Shown: positions 23,395 to 36,200 of the stretch, piece by piece | Position numbering within the stretch: the stretch's first letter is position 1 | How the letters are laid out: the number at the start of each line of letters is the position of its first letter | Source of the DNA: Begonia masoniana | Lineage: Eukaryota; Streptophyta; Magnoliopsida; Cucurbitales; Begoniaceae | Direction: 5' to 3' | NCBI GenBank assembly: GCA_022432975.1 | Contig: CM039515.1 | Location: 18,695,554 to 18,759,553, forward strand | Length of the DNA: 64,000 nucleotides | Position numbers and translations under genes: made by a program | The notes under the pieces: model-generated | Database searches by the model: none | What the model saw: only the letters and a program-made list of their open reading frames with translations | Told to the model about the DNA's origin: nothing

Positions 23395-24826
23395 CATCCA
23401 TAAAGCATAGTTACGTGAAGCATGAAAAGTTAGGTTGACGACTTAAAACATCAAGCGCTTATTGGGAGGCAACCCAATTTTTGATATCCTTTTGTGTTGG
23501 TTTTTGTTTATTTTATTTTATTTTATTTTATTTTTTATTTTTGTTTTTACTTTCAATAATGTTAATGCTGCAATGTTTACTGTAGCATTCAGGTCTGCAC
23601 AATCAGGGAAAGAAGAAGAACCACGCCACCATCCAAATGCTGCAAGCAGAGCTGCAGCATCAGTCGAGAACACAGTGCACCAGCAACAAATCATGGAGGG
23701 ATTAAAGCTTCTTGATGAAAGACTAGCCAAGTCAACCTTCCCTCACTTTTCTACAATGCTGCTCCACGACTCAGACTCTGAATCAGAACCCGCAGCATAA
23801 TCATCCTGGGAAGTACTTACCCCCTAGTTTTGTTTTATTTTGTTTAAATTTTAAACTATATTTTGTTCGACAGTGGGGACACTGTCGAATTTGAGTTCGG
23901 GGGTGAGGAAATAGGTAGAAAAATTGACTGAAAATTGGTTGTTAGCTGTGACAAATATCAAATGAATATAAAATTTTCAAGTGTTTCCTAATTGAGTAAG
24001 TTATTGAATAATGTCATTGTCACATATTATTAAAAATTAATTAAGACTTATTCCCATGAGCTTATTTTTACTAACACACAAACTCCCTTTAATTACTTAG
24101 GAATATCATCTTTATTAGACCTTACAATTATAGGTAGATGACAACAATTCAATGTTTGATAAAGGAAATTAGCAATAAAAGAATAAAAAAAAAGAGAGAA
24201 AAAAAATGCAATTTTCTAATCTACTTTCAATTTCGAGTGAGCCTTTTGGATACTCGATGGGTAGAAATAAATTAGAGGAACTTTGGGAGGAACTCCATTG
24301 CATAATTATTGACTATACTCCTCTATTATTTTATATGAGTATATATATCTTTAAGTGACACTACTGAGTAACCGGAAGCCTTCATGACCAATGTTGTCAA
24401 TCGCGTAAAAAAGTAGTGTGACTTATAGAGAAAATCAATAAAAAAATTGTATATCCCCCTTACTTGTTTGTGTATAAAATAAAAAAATAAAAAAATAAAA
24501 AACTTTGAAAGCTAATTAACTTAGGAAAAACATTGAGGAATTGATATTCTATGATATTCATTGTGATATTTAGTTTTGATTTTTGAACTTAGCAATTCAA
24601 GAGGAGTTTGAGCACACACACAGTTTGAAAAATTTGTTTATTGGGAAATAAATCTATATTGATTACTTTTATTTGTGTTAGTAAAATTTTTCAACAATTT
24701 ACAAGTTATGAAATATTTTGAAAATTACATGGCATTCGTTAATGTTACTTTGGAGTTTGGAATCCCTTGGTTTTTATTTTATTTGCATCACTCGAGGATG
24801 AGTAATGGTTTAAGTTTGGAAGTATT
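23395..24826 (+). mobile_element. 3' untranslated internal region of the Athila derivative
   Basis: It contains GCGCTTATTGGGAGGCAACC, a block I recall from Athila-like elements just after pol. Next come a small open frame (23,462-23,800) ending HDSDSESEPAA, the conserved hairpin at 23,868-23,887, and a purine tract TAAGTTTGGAAGTATT abutting the LTR at 24,827. The small frame is kept in both element copies at similar length, but I recognise no protein family in it. Confidence 0.75.
23868..23887 (+). other. Conserved hairpin upstream of purine tract, copy 2
   Basis: CGACAGTG-GGGA-CACTGTCG keeps the 8-bp stem of 5211-5230 while the loop changed from GAGA to GGGA. Both loops fit the GNRA pattern. 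A GGGGGTGAGGAA tract follows, as in copy 1. Confidence 0.6.
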
Positions 24827-26844
24827 TGATAACTCTAAATTTATAGTTATTTTATACTATTTTTATGTAATTTAACTTGTATGATTTGAGTGAATTTTAG
24901 AAGAAATTAAGGGAATTTACTATAATTGCTACATGATCAGTGCCGTAATTAAATTTAAATATATTTCATACATATTTTCTATTAAAAGCAGATTTTCAAC
25001 ATTAATTCGAATTTTACATTTTGAATGCAGAGTTATTAGCGATAAATGCAAAAATGGGATATCGGTGTTTTAATAGAAAATCAATGAAGATTACCAAAAT
25101 CTGGAAGAAAAATAAAATAAAGCAATTGTTACCATAAATAAAGGACATAAATCAGGGAGCAGAATTTGAGAGTTTGGACGATAGAGAAAAGCACGGTCAA
25201 CTGTGGACGACGGAGAAAATGGACGAAAAACAGAAAGCGTGGACGATAAAAAAGCGTGGACGACTGGAAAGCTGGGAAAAATAGAAAACGTGGACGATGG
25301 AAAGCGTGGACTTGGCCTGGAAAAACAGAAAGACAAAAAGTCACTAAAAGACAAAAAAGCGTGGACGACTGGAAAACTGGGAAAAATAGAAAGCGTGGAC
25401 GATGGAAAGCGTGGACTTGGCCTGAAAAACAGAAAGTCAAAAAGTACTAAAAGACTAGAAAGCATGGATGATTGGCAGAATGGATTGCTAGCAGTGTGGA
25501 CGATTGAACAGCGTGGACTACTGAACAGAATGGATGACTAGCATAATGGACGAATGACAAGAATGGACGACTGGGAATAGTGGAAGACAAATAGAAAGCA
25601 AATCAAGAAGATTCTATCATGATAATAAGCCGTTAATCAAGGAAATTCTGGAGGAGAGAGAACGATAAAAGAGGGATTTAATTCCCTCCAGGAAAAAAGC
25701 TATATATATACATCTTTTACTCTACGGAATGGAAGGCGAGAGCGGGGAGTCTGCAGCTGGAGACAAAAACTTCTTCTTCTTCTTCTTCTTTTTATTTTTA
25801 TTATTTTATTTTATTATGATTTTAGGCTAGTTTTTCTTTATTTTGGTTAGGAGAAAGTACTCATTACATGTTTTATTATTGATCTATGAATGCTACGTAT
25901 TTTTCATTGAACGATTTCTCATGATTTGAACTGCTTAATTCAATTTATGTCGATAGACAATTTTGATTTCACATATTCCTATTGTATCGATATGTAAATA
26001 TGAATTAAAGATGCATGAGAAATGGAATAGATTAAAAGTGTTGCAAAGTAGCTAACATTAATCTATTTGGCATTTAAGAATAGGTTCACAAGAAAATTCA
26101 TATTAAGTTTTTGTCTTTTCAAAATCGAAAAGAAAATTCTAAAACGAATTTATCTAGGCAATTCAACAGAACCCTAGAAATATAAGAATTCTTGCTGTTC
26201 TGTGACTAATATTGTAGCATTGCTAATGCATTTTTGCTTGGAACAATCTTTCGTGATATTCCTTATCTAATTCAATTCATATCGACAGATAGTTTCATGT
26301 TTCATGTTTATATTATATCGACGGGTAAATATAAATGTTAAGATGCACGAATGATTAATTGGATTAATATGTTGCAAAGTAGTTAACGTTAATTCAATTG
26401 GTATTAAGAATAGGGTTTATAGAAATTCAATGTTAATTACCTTCTTTCAAAGTCGAGAGAAATTCTAAATTGAATTTACATAGGCAATTCGACAGAAACC
26501 TATAAATATTTTTATTTTTGTTGTTCAAGAGCATTGTTGTAGCATCAGTAATAATTGCATGTAAAGAGGAAATTAACCATAACCAAGGCTTTTTCCATAA
26601 TTATCTTCCTAGATCATTTCTATTTTTAGTCTCATTTAATTTCGAGTAATTTTAGTTCATCATTTTGCATTATTTATTTAATTTCAATACCTTCATTTAT
26701 TTTCAATATTCTCATTTTTATTTTTATAGAATTTTATAGCAATTTAATTTGATTAAGTATATCCTCATAGGATCGACTTTTACTTACTTTATTACTTCGT
26801 TAGCGACACGTGCACTTGCATTAAGGTGTAGAAAATCACTAACA
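24827..26844 (+). mobile_element. 3' LTR of the Athila derivative
   Basis: It starts TGATAACTC and ends ATCACTAACA, 2018 bp, uninterrupted. It serves as the reference for the split LTR at 6183-21,512. No target duplication can be verified, because the left partner of this element is another element's internal sequence rather than host DNA. Confidence 0.9.
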
Positions 26845-26849
26845 TTTTT

Positions 26850-27243
26850 CTCAGTACTAATCTCATCTCTTGGTCCTCCACCAAACAGAAGGTAGTATCG
26901 CGCTCTAGCACCGAATCTGAGTATCGCAGTGTTGCGAATGGCGCAGCTGAACTGTTATGGTTACAGTCCCTATTGAAAGAAATTGGTATCATCTCTTCCA
27001 CAGTCCCTCTCATACTCTATGATAATTTGAGTGCAACCTACCTTGCCTCTAATCCCAGTTTTGCACTCCATTTCCAAACATGTTGAGATTGACTTCCACT
27101 TTGTACGGGAGAAGGTGTTACAGAAGACGCTAGCAGTCAAATTCACTTCGTCAGCTACTCAATTCGCTGATGCGCTTACTAAACCTCTCCCTCCGGTGGC
27201 TTTCTCTCTTTTCCTATCCAAGATCTTCGGTCTCCGACCTTGA
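26850..27243 (+). pseudogene. Ty1/copia pol, C-terminal RNase H fragment
   Basis: The reading frame contains the copia RNase H end: a TKQKVVSRSSTESEYRSVA-like stretch, then LYDNLSATYLAS, then HVEIDFHFVREKV and ADALTKPLP. A single-base shift near 27,057 breaks the frame. The left end is cut by the Athila LTR at 26,844; the right end stops at 27,243 just before a polypurine tract. Confidence 0.88.
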
Positions 27244-27493
27244 TCTTGAGGGGGGCTATTAGCTTATAGGTGCACTTCACTATTCACTTCTAGTTAGTTA
27301 GCTTAGTTTTAGTTTGGTTATAGCTGCTCTTGTCTTGTCATTCATTTATTGTTACCTGTATATTTTGTAATATTCACTTGGGAAAACACAATACGACGAA
27401 TCATTACTTTTCTTCTGCAACTATCTCTCTTCGTCCTTCTCTTCTCTCTCTGTTCTTCATTTCCGGCGATCTCCACTGTGAAATCCTAATGAA
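27244..27493 (+). mobile_element. Copia polypurine tract and 3' LTR remnant
   Basis: TTGAGGGGGGC (27,245-27,255) is a typical copia polypurine tract and is followed by TATTAGC, probably a mutated TGTTAGC LTR start. About 235 bp of LTR-like sequence follow, with the promoter- and poly(A)-like text common there. The end near 27,493 is an estimate and no target duplication was found. Confidence 0.6.
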
Positions 27494-28349
27494 ACTCCCT
27501 TGAATTGTTCTTAACCGTCTATAAAAAAAATAATTGAATATCTGAAACCTCATTAATGAATGGTTATGAATTGAAACCATTTACAAAACTCTGTTAATTC
27601 ACATCAATTGATAAAAAATTCACTCTCGTTAATTAAAATTTCAAACCTCATTAATTACACCCATACGAAATAATTGTTTTTTTAAACATTCTTTGTTATC
27701 TCACGCGATTTTTCTCACATTTTCTATTGTATTTTGTAACTTATGTTTGGTTTCGTCCCTACATAAATGTTTGCACACAATAATTTTATTATACTTAGAT
27801 TTTTAAAAAATTATTTTCACACATCAATCATTGCACGACAACTTCTACGTATATTGCATAATGACATTATGTGGCAGCTCGTCATGTGAATAAAAGGAGA
27901 GACTAACCTACATTTATCTCATATCGCTTGAGATAGTGAAAAATACACAATTTATAAGTAGAGTTTATATTTTTATGTAATATAATGCGTTGTAGACTAA
28001 TCTTAATAATAAATCTATGCAAGGACTTATCCAAATATTGTAGCGGGCGACGATCGTTATAATAAGAATATGAATAAATACACGTGAAGTACTTATGTAA
28101 GTGGAATTATGCATGCATGATGCATGGTCCGTACGATGGTCGATATAGAAAAACCATTTTCCGGAAGGGAAGTGTAATCGAGAGTTTGAGTTGGATGTGG
28201 GAAACCAGACATTTTGATTTGGGTTCTAAATAGAAAACCCTGTTCGTTAAGAAAAACACGCTTCCAGGCTTCAATTAGCAAACCCTCCGCCATTAAAGCT
28301 TCTCTCTGTCTCATCTTCTCCGTCTTCGTCCTCTTCCCCTGTCTCCATT
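27494..28349. other. Intergenic region before the C2 gene
   Basis: AT-rich sequence with no coding signal that I trust. The last 80 bases or so are pyrimidine-rich (CTTCTCTCTGTCTCATCTTC), consistent with a 5' leader for the plus-strand gene that follows. Confidence 0.6.
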
Positions 28350-29403
28350 ATGCCCCCCAATGGCTTCTTCCACCTGCTTGAGATCAATCTTCTCTCCGCT
28401 CAAGACCTCCCCCCTGTCTCCAAGTCCATGCGCACCTTCGCCGTCGCCTGGCTCCATCCTGATCGGAAATTGACGACCAGGGTCGATCAGAATGGCTACA
28501 ACAGTCCCTACCTGGAACGAGAAGTTTGTGTTTCGCGTTGATGATGAGTTTATCAACGCCGGATCCTCGTTGCTTATGATCGAAATCTACGCCTCTGCTT
28601 GGATTCGTGATGTTCTGATTGGTTCTGTGGACGTGCATATCGGTAACCTGATTCCTCCGTCGTCCAGGTCCGCTAAGGATTCGACGACTAGATTCTTTGC
28701 GCTTCAAGTTCGCCGTCCGTCTGGACGCCGGCAAGGTATTCTTAATATCGGTGCGGCCTTGTTAGATAGTTCCATGAGGAGCGTCCCGCTTGATAGCGAG
28801 GTCGGCGGCTCTGTTGCAAGTAACTGGGATTTCATTGACCAAAAATCAAAAGCGCGGAACGTTAAGGACAAGAAAATCAATCAGAAGATAAAACTCAACC
28901 GATCGCAGAGCGAGCGAACTGAAAACAGCGATTATCCGGGGAGAAAAGCACCTGCTTCCGTCGTCAACGGCGGTTCAGTATTGAGTAATGGGGTAACAAA
29001 TGGAAACGGCTCACTCTGCTCGGACGTAGGGCCGTCGCCATCCGTCGTGGCAGCAGCGATCGCCAAAGGATTGCATCAGGCGGGGGATGACAACGGGAGC
29101 TCCATATTAGAAGATTGGACGGAGCAAGATAGCGTTGAAGGACTAAAAACAAAGATCGAGCGGTGGCGGACGGAGCTCCCGCCAATCTACGACAGCCAAA
29201 GAAATAAATTACAGGGGAGAGGTCGCCGGAAAGGGGGAAAGCAAAAGGAGGGAAACAAAAGTGGGTTGTTTTCCTGTTTCGGAACAGCATACGGGTGTGA
29301 ATTTTCGATAACATGCGGCGGCGGCGGAGACGGGAAGAAGAAGGGGAATGGCAAAGACAATCCAACCCCATCAGAACTTACTTTCGACGAATCCTATGTT
29401 TGA
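28350..29403 (+). CDS. C2-domain (CaLB-type) protein with an apparent frameshift
   Basis: The start ATG at 28,350 opens a C2 domain: LLEINLLSAQDLPPVSKSMR, then the FAVAWLHPDRKLTTRVD strand. After DQNGYNSP the frame must shift by one base (one extra base within 28,503-28,509) to continue as TWNEKFVFRVDDEF and on to FDESYV at 29,403. The C2 fold covers roughly residues 5-130. A low-complexity linker follows, then SPSVVAAAIAKGLHQ, a charged segment and a Cys-containing SGLFSCFGTAYGCEFSITC motif. This layout, about 350 aa, matches plant C2 proteins of the CaLB group, which bind membrane lipids, often in a calcium-dependent way. An alternative start at 28,492 would lose half the C2 domain and is unlikely. 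It could be a pseudogene or a sequencing error. Confidence 0.8.
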
Positions 29404-30232
29404 TCAAAATGCCAAATTCATGGTTTCACACTCTCTGACTTAGAAACCCTACAATATTTTGTTCTGTAAATTGTACAATGACATACAATGTGCAATTACA
29501 AGTTCTAATTTCATAATTTAACTTATTATAAATATAATAAAATATAAGTAACTAAATAATAAATCTAATAAATAAATGACACGTAAATTATCCACTACGA
29601 ACACAGTGAAACCCACTCTCTCAAAGTTGAATCTAAATTCCGTAAATTCTACTCACTAAACATATGTGATAGTATAATTAGTGTATCAAACTGAAGTATA
29701 AATTTAACATTGCCTATCAAAAACTAGTTGTGTTTCTTGCACTCCACCTAGAATGCCTAATCTCGAAAAACAAGTTGTCTTTGTATCAATCTTTACACAC
29801 ACATGTCTATTTTATCGACTAATTTTAACCTAATTTTTTTTATCAAAATTATAGAGAATTAGCTAATAAAAGTTCCTAAATTCATTGGTTGACTGACAGA
29901 AAGTAGATGACATTTGCCGTTGATTTGAATACAATGGTGAAGTAATTAAAACGGACGGTCAGGGTGTAGTGGAGACTAAATTACTTCTTAGAACATGTTA
30001 ATCACCGTCTGATCCGAGATCAACGTCAAGAAAAGAATAGAAAATTAGAACAGCATGTAGACGATACCAGATTGAATTTCCGAAAAACGAAGTCTTTGCA
30101 AAGATAGGACACGGGAGCCGATGAAGGAACCGGCGTGCTGGTAAATTTTCAAATCAAAAGTGGTAAAAGAGCCCTAATTTTTTCGAGAAATCATCACTTT
30201 CTCGAGAAAATTCGAATCTCCGTGTTCGAATT
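29404..30232. other. Intergenic region, C2 gene to IPUT1
   Basis: AT-rich DNA with no supported gene. The first part is the likely 3' UTR of the C2 gene, and the last 100 bases lead into the IPUT1 start. No clear transposon ends were seen. Confidence 0.6.
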
Positions 30233-33200
30233 ATGAGTACGAGGGGCAATGTATGGGCTGTGTTCCTTGTAATCGTTTTGGTTTCTATCGGACCCCGTGT
30301 CGCCGCTTCGTTGCGATCTCAGTCCTCGCAGCAGGCCTATGTGACGCTTTTGTATGGAGATGAATTTTTGTTAGGCGTTAGGGTTCTTGGGAAATCGATT
30401 CGGGATACTGGATCGAAGAAGGATATGGTTGTTTTGGTATCTAATGGTGTATCTGATTACGCTAAGAAGCTTCTCAAGGTAGACGACATTAAAGGCATTT
30501 TCATTTTTTATTTGATTTCTTGTTATGTAGTTTTTTGGTTTTCTGTGATATTGCTGTTATTATTAATTAGCATTTCGCATTGTTGCTTTTTCTTTTTCCT
30601 CTTACGATCTGTTTTCGATGCTGACTTGGGTTAACTTTTGTTTTTTCAAGAAATAAAGCCTTAACAACTGAATTGCATCTCTATACTCTGGGAAACATGA
30701 CTTATTTCTGTATATTTTAGGTGAAACTTTTAAGTAGTTACTGATCGCTGAAGAGGAACCTGATTAAATAACCTTTCTCTTCTTTAATTAAGCAAGCGAT
30801 GAAGATTGACAAACATTAATGTTCTCCGTTGTTTGTGAATCAAAATTTTGAATTTTATATTGTTTATGTGAACTTGTTATCAGGCTTTGTTCTATTTATC
30901 ATTGTTTACCTGGGATAATTGTGAATACAGGCTGATGGGTGGATAGTCAAGAAAATTACTTTGGTAGCAAATCCCAATCATGTACATCCGAAGAGGTTTT
31001 GGGGTGTCTACACGAAGCTAAACGTATTTAACATGACAAGCTACTCAAAAGGTAATCATTCAATGCTTGGTAGCCAAATTCTAGCTATTTGAAAATATAA
31101 ACAATCTTTTAATGTAAGTATGCCTGGATGGGTTTATATTTTTTAGCATGAATGGCAATCACCTATTTGATGTAACAAAATAAGGCTGATGATGCAATTT
31201 TTATTTTCTTTAAATTGTAGTTTGTTGATTTCATTGTGATCTATTCATGCGATTTCCATAAAAATTTCCTGTGTCTGTTTTAGTTGTTTATGATTTATGG
31301 TATCACTAGGGTGAAGAAGGTATAAACTCTGTGGATTATTTGGATTTCTAGTTGTTTATGGGTTTTCACACCTTTAAATTCTGAATTTGCAATGTCTAGT
31401 TGTGTACCTTGATGCGGACACTGTTGTGGTGAAAAATATAGAGGATCTTTTCAAATGTGGAAAGTTCTGCGCTAATTTGAAGCATTCTGAGAGGCTTAAT
31501 TCAGGAGTTATGGTCGTGGAACCATCCAAAACTGTTTTCAATGATATGATGAGCAAGGTGCAAAATCTATACTCCTACACCGGAGGTAATTGTTTTTACA
31601 CATTTAGGACAAAGGTCAATCTCATTACATCAACTTGTGACAATTCTTTTAATTTCTGATATTCAACAGGAGATCAAGGATTTCTTAATTCATATTACTC
31701 TGACTTTCCCAATGCACATCTTTTTGACCCAAATTTATCTGAAGCTGAAATAAATTCTAGACCTGTTCCTGAAATGGAGCGACTCTCTACTCTCTACAAT
31801 GCAGATGTTGGTCTTTACATGCTTGCTAACAAGGTACAATTGATATCAAGAGGAATAATTTTGTTTATAACTTTAGAGGCTATTTTTGAATTTTTTCCTT
31901 TGTTACTGTCAGTGTTATTAATTTCAGTGTCTTAGTTAGAATTTATCCTTCTTGATAACATCTTATGTTACTATATTTGGTTTTTTGTTTTGATTGTTTA
32001 ACCATTTTTTTAGACTTACCATTTTTTTAGACTTACTTCATGCTTCTTCATGACTTGAAGATAAATCACTTAAATTTTACATCTTTGCATTGTATAATTC
32101 TGAAAAAATGAACTTAACCATACAATTCAGTACTGAGGTTTTTCCTTTTTTTTTTTTTGTAAGAAAGTTTTGTATTAATTGATAAAATGTACATGTATAC
32201 CAGTGAATTGCTAAAAAGAAAAGACTACACGTTGGAGAAAAATGAACGAAACTGTCAAAATTAAAGAAAAACTTTCTCCCACCATTCAAGTGGTAGTTAC
32301 ATTGAGTATCTTAACCCATATATAGACTTAGGATGGACCATTAATGATCTATAGGAGATAAAACTTTCTGGCTTCGTTTCTCATATCTTGCTCTTCTCTA
32401 TGATACAAGATTTTTCATTGCATTTAATATAATTGTTTTTTAACTTAGTTGAATTCATCGACTCTCTGGTTTAAAATGGGAAGAAATTTATACTCTTTTA
32501 AAGCTTGTTTAGAAAGTAGGATTGTTGCTGTTTCTTTACTATATGTTTTTGTGGTGTAATTTTTCATGGATTTGGCCGAACAAACTTAAAGGGAGGGCTT
32601 CCACTATTTTCCTCGACCTCAAAGATTGAGTCTAACAAACCTGTTAAACTAATTTTTGAGCCATTTAAACTTTTGAAAAAAAAAGTCATAACGATTAACT
32701 GGAGAAGGCGTGCGTACTTGACCATCACGAGATTATCTTTGTCAAAAATGTACCATCTTGACCTGATCATAGACTAGAAGATATGCGGAATTTCTTTTAA
32801 ATTTTTATCTCTTGGAATATTTCCATATCCAATATTTGGTCTTGATTTGTTAGGTAGCATGGTGATGCTTTTTGATTTGTTACAAAGCACTCTTGTTCTT
32901 CTCTATATTTAATTTATAAATTTATGTGCATAATAGTGGATGGTCGATGAGAGCGAACTTCGCATAATACACTACACACTTGGTCCTCTAAAGCCTTGGG
33001 ATTGGTGGACATCTTGGCTGTTGAAGCCTGTCGATGTCTGGCAGGTATGTCTTCTTTAAACTATTACTTGTTAGTCTGTCACAATTAGTGCTAATTACAA
33101 ATCAAAGAGAATAAACAAATGTAAGCTGTAATTAAAATATCATTCTATCCATTCAGGATTTGATTTTTTCTAGAGTAGAGTGACAGTTATGGATGTTGAT

Positions 33201-36200
33201 TGTAGATTTTTGTTACTTTCCTTACAACTCTCGCTTAAGCTTGATTTGAAAATATTTTTCATTCCATAGAATCAGAATTGAGAGTCCCTTAGTTGAAAAT
33301 TTTGACATTGTTTAGAAGGAACAAACTTCACGCATATTGTGCCATTTGGCATCTTTTCTTTGATGAAATGTCGATTATCTTATCATGGTGAACTAGATTG
33401 TGTGCTATGCCTATAGCTGACTTATCTGGGGTGATCTCAACCAAGAGAACAATGAAATGCCCTCAAGTCTTATATCTCTAGTTCTAGTGTCAACTTTGAT
33501 ACGAACCCTATAGGATTTTGATAAAGAGATAAAGACGTTCGTTCGAGAGTTCTGGTAGCTCTCTTCTTATAATATTTTTCCAAAATATTAATGTCTGCGT
33601 AATCTTTGTAAGTTCAACTCTGTTATTGTTGTGTTTATTTATTAATGGGTTAAAACTAATTTAAACTCCAAAGTATGAGTTTAATTTGAAACAACTCTTA
33701 AATTAAAAATTTTAACAGCCAAAACTTTAAACTATTCAAAATGTAACAAATCGAACCCTGACAGGGGCCGATCACCCACCATTCTCAATTTACGCTGAGA
33801 TTGGGGGGTCGATCTAAATGAAACGCCCCCCCGATCTGTCCAGTGCTTATGTAACACTGGACATATTGGGTCAGAGGGTCGATGTGGGGGGTGGAGACCC
33901 CCCCGTTCAACGTGCACCACATAAGCACTGCCCCGAATCGGGGGGCCGATCCCCGACGCTTTTTAAGGAACCGACTTGCCATTCTCATCCTCCGCTGTCG
34001 AAAAACTCAATTTTCTTTCAGTCCCCCTGCGATTCCAACCCAAAATTCGACCATTTCTCTCCCTCCTAATCGTTTTCTTCAAATATCATCCAAAAAATCC
34101 CACAAATTCGAGCCCTAAATCGTCTAAATCCTAAATTCAACATAAATTCCCAAATTTTCCTCAAATGACTCCAAAATTGGTGATTAAACGAAAGGGTGCT
34201 CCGTGACAAGGAGGTCCGTCACAAAGTGGCTCGACCGAACGTGCTTCACCAAATTTTTCATTGTTTTCACAAGGAGAACCATCTCAAGGGGGTCCAACAA
34301 ACTGGGCACCGTCGTCACAAGGTGCTCCAGCTCAAGCGCGACGACCACCAACTAAGTATGTTTTGATTGAATTTCGAAATCAGATGTGTCAAGAGCAGTT
34401 TGAGCGGGATATGTCAAACCGCTTAGTTATTCATTTGAAGATAGTCAATTTTAAAGGTTGGAAGTCTTTGGAGATCAAAGAGATGTTCGACAGAATTGCC
34501 CTACACAGGATGTACGGATTGAGAAGTGATATCTGCGATCGAATTGTTCGCTTGTTTTATGCGAATTTGACTTCTACCGGAAGGGTAGGATGTTTGAAGA
34601 CGTACATTCTTGGTACAGAGATTGTTATACCTCCAGAGTCAATTAATGAATTGCTCGAGTTTGCCGGAGAAGTGAATGATGTGGAGAGATACTACCATAT
34701 TTCCAGATATTGCGATTTTTTCAGATCGGCCGAGTGACTAGAGTTCCTTAAGAAAATTCATTGCAATTCCAACATCACTAGGTTCGTGAAGCTAAAATCC
34801 AAGGATTTGAACGTCAAAGCTCAGGTTATTCACAACCTGAAAACCCATACCATTGTACCTCGGGATGGACATAAAGATCTCGTGAGCTGTATGGATCTCT
34901 ATGTGATGAAGAAGTTGTACAATGGAGAGATGTTCGACTCTGGCTTCGTAATTTTAGGTCACATGCATGAGATCGGTCGGACGTCCAACAAGAATCTGCC
35001 GTACGATACGTTGATACATAAGATCGTCGAGCGAGCTCGGATTCAGCTATCGACTAGAGAGCAGATGAGAGCACAGAGATCCGGCGATGTATTTGATAGG
35101 CTTCATTTGATTCGGATGAGCCTAGTTGAAGTCGACGGGACTTGGGTGTTCAAGGGACATCAATGGGCCTCCACCTCTGTAGATGTTCCTTTGGAGGATG
35201 CCTTCGCTTGGCCATTGTCCCCCCAGACGGCTAGTAGGTGGGATATGATAGAGCAGAGACTAGATTTCCTCGTAGGCAAAGTCGAGGAGCTCACCGTGAT
35301 ACAGAGAGAGCTAGTTGAATCCCATAGAGAGCTGAAGAAATTCCTTATAGATTGGGTAGAGCGAGACGACGACGACGTCCCATCGTAGTTTAGTTTATGT
35401 TTTGTATTTCATTTATGTACTTTATTTTATGTTTCTACTTTAGTTTATGCTATGAGTATTATGATTGTACTTTAGTTTATGTTATGTGGTGTATGGTTAT
35501 ACTTTACTTTATGACTGTATTTGAGTGATACTTAATTGTCTGGAACTGATTGTTGGTTATAAAATTGTGATTTGAATATGCATGAATTGTTTGAAGCTAC
35601 TTATGGGGGAGTCATAAAACAAAGTAAACTTTGTCCATTTTTGCAAATTTATCTCACTAAATTGCACATTATAACAAATACACACATTACACAATATAAT
35701 AAATGCATAAATTCCAGTCCGAATAGTCATATATTTTTGCTCTGCCGTGTGTAGAAGATTCCCGCAGATAATGAAAACTATATTAGACACTAATGAAAGT
35801 GTGTTTATGAGCGAAATATGTTGAAATCTATCTGCGTCCCGTCAAATGTGTGGAAACTCATAAATGTGTATTGTAAAGTAAAAACGAAAGTAGTGCTTGA
35901 AGTGGATCCTCTGTTACGACAAGTGCGACTGTTATGCCCCTGACGCCGACATATACAACACGACATCGTTAAGTTATTCTTAGAAATTGTCGAACTTGGC
36001 GGTTCATCGACATCTCGCACTCTTTTCTTCTTCGGCCTATCAGGTTAGCGTTTTCTTTTGGGCGGAAGGATTGAGTTCATATTTTGTACGAGCGGCCACA
36101 TGTGATGAAGTTTGAGTACATCTACAGATAAGTTCCCTAGTGATAGTATTGATGAACGTAATTTTCTGATGTTAGTCTCATGAATTGAATGCAGAGAATG

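Noticed and set aside
28492..29403. Start of the C2 protein at 28,492
   Set aside because: It would drop the first half of a clearly recognisable C2 domain encoded just upstream in the neighbouring frame.
33818..34118. Plus-strand frames rich in Pro/His near the MULE left end
   Set aside because: They fall in the terminal inverted repeat and leader and resemble no protein.
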